64,000 nt of DNA, taken from the NCBI GenBank assembly GCA_030068145.1, contig JAPJBO010000154.1:248001-312000 (forward strand), read 5' to 3'. Source of the DNA: Diplonema papillatum. Its lineage: Eukaryota; Euglenozoa; Diplonemea; Diplonemida; Diplonemidae. This document shows positions 57,190 to 64,000 of this stretch, piece by piece. The position numbers and the translations under genes are program-made. Each line of letters begins with the position of its first letter. The stretch's first letter is position 1. The notes below the pieces were generated by a model, which was not told the origin of the DNA, made no database searches, and saw only the letters and a program-made list of their open reading frames with translations.

Positions 57190-59127
57190 CTACGGCGGGC
57201 GTAAGTCGCTCCGGAGGCGCGCTGCAGGTTGCGGCTCTGCTACAGTGAGTGGCGGCACCGGAGTTGGTGCTGCAGCGGGCGCTCTGGCCGGCGGGCGAGC
57301 TCGTCTCGCGGGGGATCGCCGCCTTGTAACGCTGCGGGCCCTCTTCTTCCTCGCGACTGCGCGGCCTACGGCGGCGGCTAACACCTTGATGGGAAACTTC
57401 AGCTTCCATTGAGCGAAGGCTACGTCCTGAGGGTACACGGGTTTGGCGTCATTCCAGCTGTCTTTGGAGCAAACTGCTACTATGCCGTTTAACATCGCCT
57501 CTGTCCTCCGTCCAGCCGCAAAACGTGGACGGTGTGTGAATCCCGGCATTGCCGGCGCACCCAGGCAGCGTAAAGAGCATACACCCTGACGCCACTTCCC
57601 GGGGAAGGCTGAGGCCCCCGTGTCAGCAAAGCTTAGGTCGTTGATGGCTCGTGTTAGATATCCTATCTGCAACCCTTTTTCGGCAAACGTTTCCCCAGGC
57701 AGCTTGGATCGCGTGTAGGCCTCAAAATCCAAAGCGAGTTCCACGCCGGTCGTAGGGAGAGGGGGGGTGTTGACCCAACGTAGATTCCTTAGCCAGTAGA
57801 CTAGCGTCGCCGCGAAGCGCGTCCCGATCTGCTTCGTGAGGAGCTCACGGCTGTCCCTTGCCAGCTCAACGTCATATCTCCCTGCCGCGGCGGAGGCAAG
57901 CTCCCAGGGGCGCGTCGTCGCGATATTACGCTGCGCTTGCGCCATCTCGATGGAGATGGTCCCGATCAGCTTCTGGACCCTCTCCACGAGTACCGGCGGG
58001 GTTCCGATGGGGGGAATCCCCCGTGTGCTCAGGCATAGGGGCATATTCTGTGCCGCCACTCCTGCGACGTCGAGTCGGCAACGTAGATTGACCCACCTGC
58101 CCCCCGGTCCCGGGCATTCCCAGAAATAGTGCAGCAGGGTCCCCGGCGTCCCACCGTCGCAGAACTCGCATACGCCGTCATCCGTTCCCCATTTTCTGTT
58201 GCACCACTCGCGAGAGTACACCGCTCCTGCGATGCATTTGCGGATTGCAAAGCTGAGCCTGTCCTCCGTCGCGCGGTTCTGCCACAGTCTGTTCAGCAGG
58301 CGCACATCCACCCCCCTCTCGATACCCGAGTAGCCTTGCCTTTGTGTCGTCAGGTAGCGCCACGCTCGAAGACGCAGGCCCTCACGGACGAAGTGCAGTG
58401 TCTCCTTCCCGGAAAAAGGCACGGTCGCACCTTCGAACGATAGCAACTCGAAACTGTGCCGCTTCGCCGGCAGGAAACGTATCTCCCGAAGGAGATTGGA
58501 TATCAGCCCGACGGGGCCCTTTAAGGAGGCGTCAGCCCCGGATACAAGAAGGGCATCCATTCGCAGCCGAAACCTCTCCTTCTGGTATTGCTTCGCGGCG
58601 GTGCGGAGTGAGCTGTACCCGGAGGCGCATGCCGGATCGCACAAGTGCGCCTTCGCAACGAGGGTAAGTGTCGCGAGGGGGCTCTTCGCCCGATTTGAGC
58701 GAGGAATCAAGCAGGCGGAGAGAGCCGTGCGAAGGACGGAGTTGTTCGCAAAGCCACCGGCCGAGTTGGCGCAGTAGGCCGCGCCGTAGTGCGCGGATGC
58801 CGCGATCGTCTGCATGACGCGGAACTTGGTGCGCGGCTTCAGTGGCGACGCTTCCAGCCTGGCTGCGGCTTCCACGGTCGCGTCAGACCTACCGTTGTCC
58901 ACAGGCCCTTCTGTGCCCAGGGGAACGCCCAGAACCTTAACGGTCTTCACCGACTTCACCGCCTTGCCTCCAACCTCGAGACGGGGGCCTTTTTCCGACG
59001 TCGAGAAGGAGGCACACTTGCCTTCGTTGAGAGCGAGGCCGGTCAGACTCCCGAATATCGCGGTGACTTCTATTCCTTCCTGGAGCAGCTTCGCGAGTCG
59101 CGTCTTTGATATGGCCAGTGCTCCCAC
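57190..59127 (-). pseudogene. Non-LTR retrotransposon ORF, C-terminal half of the reverse transcriptase
   Basis: 645 codons, uninterrupted. It opens just after the RT motif C region (ALAISKTRLAKLLQEG), followed by GSLTGLALNEGKCASF (the GL.lN..K motif) and a thumb-like region. Further on is a zinc-knuckle pattern, CEFCDGGTPGTLLHYFWECP, typical of the C-terminal end of non-LTR RTs. The tail is Arg/Pro rich. The palm domain with the catalytic Asp residues is missing: upstream lies an insertion rich in GGAATTCC palindromes. It ends in a (CT)n tail in place of poly(A). It is unrelated by eye to the RT-RNase H element at 17.1-18.9 kb. Confidence 0.75.
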
Positions 59128-59139
59128 TAAGGAAAAACC

Positions 59140-59240
59140 CGGAGGAATTCCTCAAAAGAAAAAGGTGCTGAAAAATGCCCCGGAGGAATTCCTCCGGAGG
59201 AATTCCTCCGGGGGGACCTGAGGAATTCCTCCGGTCTGGT
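59140..59240. repeat. Cluster of CCGGAGGAATTCCTCCGG palindromes
   Basis: Three to five overlapping copies of a perfect palindrome or half-palindrome. The cluster lies exactly where the retrotransposon frame is cut off. Confidence 0.85.
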
Positions 59241-60022
59241 ACCTGGGGCGTAGGAGTGAACCCGTGTGGGTGTAGCTCGCGCATAGTACTGGTCATGAAG
59301 TCTTTGCAGAATCTTTCTACCTCGACTTTGGCACCTGCGACACGGACTGCTTCAAAAAACCCCGCCTGGGGCACAAGATGTGGCTGATGGTGCGAGCTTT
59401 GGCGTCAAAACTGACTGAGTCCACCACAAAACTGTGAAGAGGGAAGGACAGTGTCTATCCTCATGCTTATCAGGAGTCCTTGTGCTCTCAAATACTCTTT
59501 GGGCAGACCGCTGTGTGTGACACCATGCCAGTTTTCGGGATCTTCGTACTGCCCCTGACAAGGCCTCCAATTTTTTTCCGCGCCTGCGGCGCAGGTATTC
59601 TTGACTATGTAGGACTATCTCATCATTTGTCTCGTTTCGTCCAAGTGTCCACTGGCAAACCATCAGCAGTTGAGTGTCGCTTGAAAATCTAATCTCTCAG
59701 ACTGCGTTCGACTCTTGATTCGATGGTGATTGGCTTGCTGATTATTGTTGATCGAGTTGAATCGGTTTGAATGAGAATGTGGCGGTGCAAAGATCACTCA
59801 AACCCGATCGATGCTCTGTTTGAAATTCTGGGTCCGAGAACAAGCATCGCATATCTTCTGGAATTGAATCGCAAAGTTTGATGAAAATTGGATGGTGTTT
59901 GATCAATGGATCTTCAATGAGAGCGACTGACGATTTCCAAAAATCGTCTAGTCTCGTGAGGTTCACACTTCAAAGGCATGGATTGATTTTTGGAAAAACA
60001 GGTCGTTCGAATGAAACTCTCA
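59241..60022. other. Region upstream of LSU rRNA, possibly ITS2 at its 3' end
   Basis: About 59690-60020 may be ITS2, because it leads directly into the LSU 5' end. No 5.8S sequence could be recognised upstream. 59241-59690 shows no gene. Confidence 0.35.
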
Positions 60023-60902
60023 CCGACCTCAGCTGTTGAAGATCTACGCGCTAAACTTAAGCATATCACTCAGCGCAGGAAAAGAAAGCAACAGCGATGC
60101 TCCTAGTAACGGCGAGTGAACAGGGCAGAGCCCAAGCCTGAACCGGTGTTCTACGGATATCCGGAATGTGGCGCAAGCTGCTTGGGGACACAACTGGCGT
60201 CGAGGTAAGTCTCCTGGAATGGGGTATCCACAGAGGGTGAGAGTCCCGTATTTCCTCGACGAGCCATGTTGGTTAACTCCTTGCTAGCACGAGTCGCTCA
60301 GTTTGGGAATGCTGAGCTAATCGGCAGGTATCCCTCTGCTAAGGCTAAATATCTCCCGGAGGCCGATAGCGAACAAGTACAGTGATGGAAAGATGCAAAG
60401 AACTTTGAAAAGAGGGTTAAAAGTCCCTGAAACCGATGAGTGGTAAGAGTTGGAGATGCGTTCAAATCTTAATCATTGCTCCTTCACTGGGGTTTATGGT
60501 TGAGACGTCTGGACCTATTCGGATCGTCCAAGCTTCTGTTGCGAGACGGCTTGCCGGCTGCCTCAGTTTTGCTCGGATCGACCAGGATAGGAATGAGTTG
60601 AGGAGGTGACCCGCGGCATCGTCAGCGAAGGGTAAGTGTCGGCGTCTTCGGACAACGTCCTTGCTCCCGCTGGCCTGACGTGGTTAAACGCTCGCAGGCT
60701 CATGTCAGACACAGCGATCTTCTACTACCCGTCTTGAAACACGGACCAAGGAGTCTAACACGTGTGCGAGGCTTAGGGTGTCAAACCCACAAGCCGCACT
60801 GAAAGGGAGATGTGCCAATCCTTGAGGACGCAGCACAGCCCGATCCTGATTTACTGGAAAGGGATTTGAGGTTAAGTACACTTGTTGGGACCCATGACAT
60901 GT
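60023..60902 (+). rRNA. LSU (28S) rRNA, 5' domains I-II, truncated
   Basis: Begins near CCGACCTCAGCTG. It contains the classic CTAAACTTAAGCATATCA, GGAAAAGAAAGCAACAGCGA, CTCCTAGTAACGGCGAGTGA, AAGAACTTTGAAAAGAGGGT, CCGTCTTGAAACACGGACCA and AGGAGTCTAACACGTGTGCG in order. The match ends at TTGTTGGGACCCATGACATG, after which a T run begins. The sequence is fairly diverged from typical eukaryotic 28S but keeps the core helices. Whether it is transcribed is unknown; the missing 3' two-thirds argue for a broken unit. Confidence 0.85.
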
Positions 60903-60941
60903 AAGGGCAGACTATTTTTTTTTTTTTTGATCCGCGTCCTA

Positions 60942-61796
60942 CAGGGGTTTATATAGCTTTTCCTCCTCTGTAGAAAAGTCCTTTTCGCCCTCGGGGTCCT
61001 GCGTGGGATCCAAAATTAATTAGAATTGGTAGTCAAGCACTACCATGCCAGCCCAGCCCAACACAACCCAACCTCAGTGTTGGTAATAAGAATCAGACAA
61101 AATGGTTAAGCTAATTTGTAAGAGAGGGGGGGTCTGGGGGGCAGCGCCCCCCAGCGCACGGTACGATACAGCGAAGAATTTCCGCACCAGTATTGATTCC
61201 AAATTCAATTAGAACCGGTAGTCAACGTCTGATGCCGAACCCCAAATGTAATTAGAACTGGTAGTCAACGTCCAATTTCGAATTCCAAATTTAATTAGAA
61301 TAGGTAGTCAACGTTCAATTTTGGATCCAGATTTAATTAGAATTGGTAGTCAACGTCCAATTTCCGATCCCAAATTTAATTAGAATTGGTAGTCAACGTC
61401 CAATTTCTGATCCCAAATTTAATTAGAATTGGTAGTCAACGTTCAATTTTGGATCCAAATTTAGTTAGACTTGGTAGTCAACGTCTCGCCTCCCACCACC
61501 CCCTTTGGCCCTCCCCTCCTGCCTCCTCTTTCCCCGCCTCCTTTTTACTCTTCCTGCCCCCATGGCTTCGCCATGGCTCCGTCATGGCTTTCGCCATGGC
61601 TTCGCCATGGCTTCGTCCCTCCCCTGTGGCTCACCCCCGCTGATCCCGGTTGGTAGTGCCCGGCCCTACCCCAACCCCCAGCCCAAAATTAATTCAATTT
61701 TTTTTTTTTCGCGCTCGGGGTGGCCCCGAGCCCCAGACCCATATATAAATCACTGTCGGGGTGGCCCCGAGCCCCAGACCCATATATAAATCACTG
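60942..61796. mobile_element. Non-autonomous hAT element, 855 bp, perfect 8-bp TSD, minisatellite inside
   Basis: The left terminus is CAGGGGTTTATATAGC and the right terminus is ATATATAAATCACTG. Both are flanked by GCGTCCTA (60934-60941 and 61797-61804). The right end exists as a doubled block of about 45 bp (GTGGCCCCGAGCCCCAGACC, then CATATATAAATCACTG) at about 61709-61755 and 61756-61796. No transposase is present. Confidence 0.9.
61185..61480 (+). repeat. About 46-bp minisatellite, unit core AATTAGAATTGGTAGTCAAC
   Basis: About six to seven tandem units, with an isolated partial unit at about 61017. It lies wholly within the hAT element at 60942-61796. Confidence 0.9.
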
Positions 61797-61804
61797 GCGT
61801 CCTA

Positions 61805-62102
61805 GCGCGCGGAAAATTTTGGGAAACCGTGGAAAAAAAAATAGTTGAAAAAAAAATTTTTTTTTCATTTTTGCTGTGGGAAGGGTACAACAGGGTGCCA
61901 TGGGACTCCAGATGGTCACTGAAGTCCGAGCTTCGGCTGCGGAAACACCAAACCCCGCTCGTGGGGCCAACAACGACACGTCAGCGGAACGCCGGATTAG
62001 AAGCTCGCTGCGAATCTCTAATTTGTTTTGACCCCCTGACCTATCTGTTGCTGCAGCACCACGAAAGCTGTGATGCCGGCAAATTTCACCTTGACTAAGT
62101 GA
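61805..62102. other. Spacer, A/T palindrome, no gene
   Basis: An A run followed by a T run at about 61847-61865 resembles the centre of repeat family C, but the flanks differ. Confidence 0.4.
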
Positions 62103-64000
62103 GTGTTGCATGCTAATGCAAAAACAGGGCACAAGCAAAGGGAAGGGACACTGCTGTGTTTTTGCGCGATCGATGTTGAGATTGGTGCAGTGAAGGATCG
62201 ACACCTCCTTGAGATCAACGACCTGTCGTTGTCCTTCATGAAGATGTTTCAGCAGATCATAAAAGACCGTCACCTCCAGACGCCTGCCGAGTATGATGAT
62301 GATGTGGTGGTGTCGGCTAGGGCTGATAGCAGGAGTGTGTGGAGAGATGTTTCTCTTGGGATGATGCAGGCCATGGACTCCATGCAGTACCGGGAGGTTC
62401 GGTACGTTGTGAAGCAAAAGTTCCCGTAGCGAAAACCTGTCAACGCCTTCGACCTGTAAAAAAGAGCCAAGCCCGCGTGAAGCCGCTGCAAATGGGTGAA
62501 ACGAAGTATTTGACAGGGCCCTCCTGGTCGATGAAAAAGGGCATCCGTTCTATCAGGAAGTGGCCAAGACCCTTCGCAAACTTGATGGGCTCCCACTTTC
62601 TGTGCAGCTGTTGCAGTAGTATGAGGGCACCAACAAGGTGATTGCCCAGCGCCGTACCGCCGACATCCCCCGGTGCACCCTTCAGAACCTGCAAGAACAA
62701 GAAAGTAGCCTGAGAAATGTGTTGGCCTTGCCGTGGGTTGCAGAGCTGAGGTATTCTCAGCATCCACTGCACGAAACTGCAGGAAGTGAGAGATGTGGTG
62801 TATACCCGTATCGTCACGCAGCAAGCGCAAAACCAGCAGCGCACTGAGCAACGCAGTGCGGGAGTTCCATCCAGAAACCCTGTTTGCGACTGGGAGCAGT
62901 CCATCGTGAAAGCGGAGGGGTCTTCTTCTGTTGGGGAGAGCTGGAAGGGCAATTCGCCGAGGCAACTCGAGCCGTTTTCACTGGACACCGTGCCCAGCCT
63001 CTCTGACGATCGCCGTGCTCGGTTCAAGCAGATCCACGGGGTACGGGGTAAAGACGAGCTTCCCCTTCGGTGTCCACAAATACAACGCTGGGGGGCAAGC
63101 GCTCAGCGCTCTTGTTAAGGATCAGCCACTTTGGCCGGATGGCCGGATAAACCAGACCCCCCCCTCTACAGTGCAGTTGCCTTGGAGGCTGGGTGGTCAA
63201 ATTCTCTAAGGTGAAATGGTCAAAATTCCCTGCCAAAAGTGGGCCCACAAAATTTTCCAAAGTGTGGTATTTGGGGTATTTGGGGCAAAAAAAAATTTTT
63301 TTTTTTCTGACCGCCCACCGTGGTGACCACCTTAGAGTGTGACAGGTAGCGTCTCCCCCCTCCACAGTGAAAATAGCCTGAGGGGGGGGGGGGGTCAGCC
63401 GGCTGATGGATGGATGGATGGTTCTTAACAAGATGCCTGCAAGCGCTTGGTATTCAAGCTGCCACCGAGCGACCGCCGCCTACAGGATGATGTCGCAAAG
63501 GCGTTCAAGTCGTGCATCGGGACGGGGAAAAGGTTCCACACCCGGGCCATGAGGATGAAATTCGTCGAGGTCTGGAAGTCATCTCGGGTTCCGCGTACCA
63601 TCCTCAAGACGATGTACATGTTCGTGACCGGAGATGTGAATCCCCTGCGCACACCAACCGAAAGCCACCTGGCTGAACTCCTCACAACTGATTTCACCCG
63701 AGTGAGGTTGCATTCCGAAGCTCGTCAAAAGAGTCCAAACACGACGGCTACTGGGACGCCATGGGCCGCGTTCTTGAGAAGTGCGGTACTGTCGTGGACG
63801 AGAGGCGTCATGGAGAAGTTTCCGGCCGATGCCCACGTCCCGTCCGAAACGTGGGTACGATACCAATTCTGGCCGAGTACGCCGAACAACACGGTTGCTC
63901 CCAGGCAGTCGCAAGGCCCACGACTAGACGCCTACTACTGTCGGTGGCAGCAGCTCTACGCTGAAGGCTCACCTGGTCCCTCCGTACAACAAAAAGCCTG
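62103..64000 (+). pseudogene. Broken, unrecognised protein-coding locus (runs off the right edge)
   Basis: Plausible coding pieces occur in order on the plus strand. 62103-62429 reads CFCAIDVEIGAVKDRHLLEI, with DDDVVVSARADSRSVWRDVS, and stops. 62520-62640 reads GHPFYQEVAKTLRKLDGLPL. 62930-63112 ends FGVHKYNAGGQALSALVK. 63429-64000 is open to the edge and contains SDRRLQDDVAKAFKSCIGTG, FHTRAMRMKFVEVWKSSRVP and SETWVRYQFWPS. Repeat family C copy 2 sits between the last two pieces. Several frame changes show decay or introns. I recognise no family; a transposon protein is possible because of the setting. Confidence 0.4.
63165..63380 (+). repeat. Dispersed repeat family C, copy 2, inserted in a coding locus
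   Basis: The core is nearly identical to 12712-12926 (CTACAGTGCAGTTGCCTTGG through GGTGAAATGGTCAAAATTCC and CCGTGGTGACCACCTT to AATAGCCTG). Here it is flanked by a C run, a G run and an inverted pair CTTGTTAAGGATCAGCC / GGCTGA...CTTAACAAG (63113-63129 and 63397-63432). These may be the true ends of the element. Confidence 0.75.

Overview
The window looks like nuclear DNA of an intron-poor, repeat-rich microbial or algal eukaryote. The support is eukaryotic LSU rRNA pieces, spliceosomal-type intron borders in one very large gene, MULE and hAT DNA transposons with target-site duplications, non-LTR retrotransposons, and long simple-sequence tracts. No bacterial operon structure, Shine-Dalgarno pattern or CRISPR array is seen. 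I cannot name the species. The divergent LSU rRNA and mostly uninterrupted long reading frames would fit several algal or protist lineages.

Layout. 1-983 (minus) is the start of an FAD-dependent amine-oxidase-type gene that runs off the left edge. 1.3-28.9 kb is a gene-poor stretch of broken material: scrambled MATE-transporter fragments, a tandemly duplicated hypothetical reading frame (4.0-5.3 kb), a decayed TIR element with hAT-like coding (5.3-6.7 kb), several dispersed repeat families, a small hAT element (15.9-16.7 kb), an RT-RNase H retrotransposon (17.1-18.9 kb), displaced LSU rRNA pieces (20.6-21.0 kb), and a 2.9 kb TIR element holding a second remnant of that retrotransposon (23.0-25.9 kb).

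28.9-44.5 kb (minus) is the centre of the window. Two long reading frames are best read as two exons of one gene, separated by a 2.2 kb intron (36870-39061) that is full of repeats. Joined, they give a protein of about 4,450 residues: signal peptide, ten modules of about 440 residues (Cys-rich cap plus LVIVD-type beta-propeller), Pro/Thr-rich linkers, one transmembrane helix and a short cytoplasmic tail. It is a giant type I surface protein of unknown function.

45.2-48.4 kb holds rearranged LSU rRNA pieces, a 922 bp hAT element with a perfect 8-bp target duplication and a 223-codon frame, a tRNA-like sequence, and an inverted array. 49.9-51.4 kb is a foldback transposon with inverted repeats of about 490 bp around a 101-codon frame. 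51.4-53.1 kb (minus) is a kelch-repeat gene. 53.4-56.7 kb is a MULE whose transposase is broken by frameshifts and is followed by an OTU-type cysteine protease domain. 57.0-59.1 kb (minus) is a truncated non-LTR retrotransposon with a long (CT)n tail. 60.0-60.9 kb is the 5' part of an LSU rRNA gene, cut off and followed by an 855 bp hAT element carrying a minisatellite. 62.1-64.0 kb is a broken, unrecognised coding locus interrupted by a dispersed repeat.

Only three loci look like intact host genes: the FAD oxidoreductase (partial), the giant propeller protein and the kelch protein. Nothing suggests that they act together; the rest of the window records repeated transposon activity.
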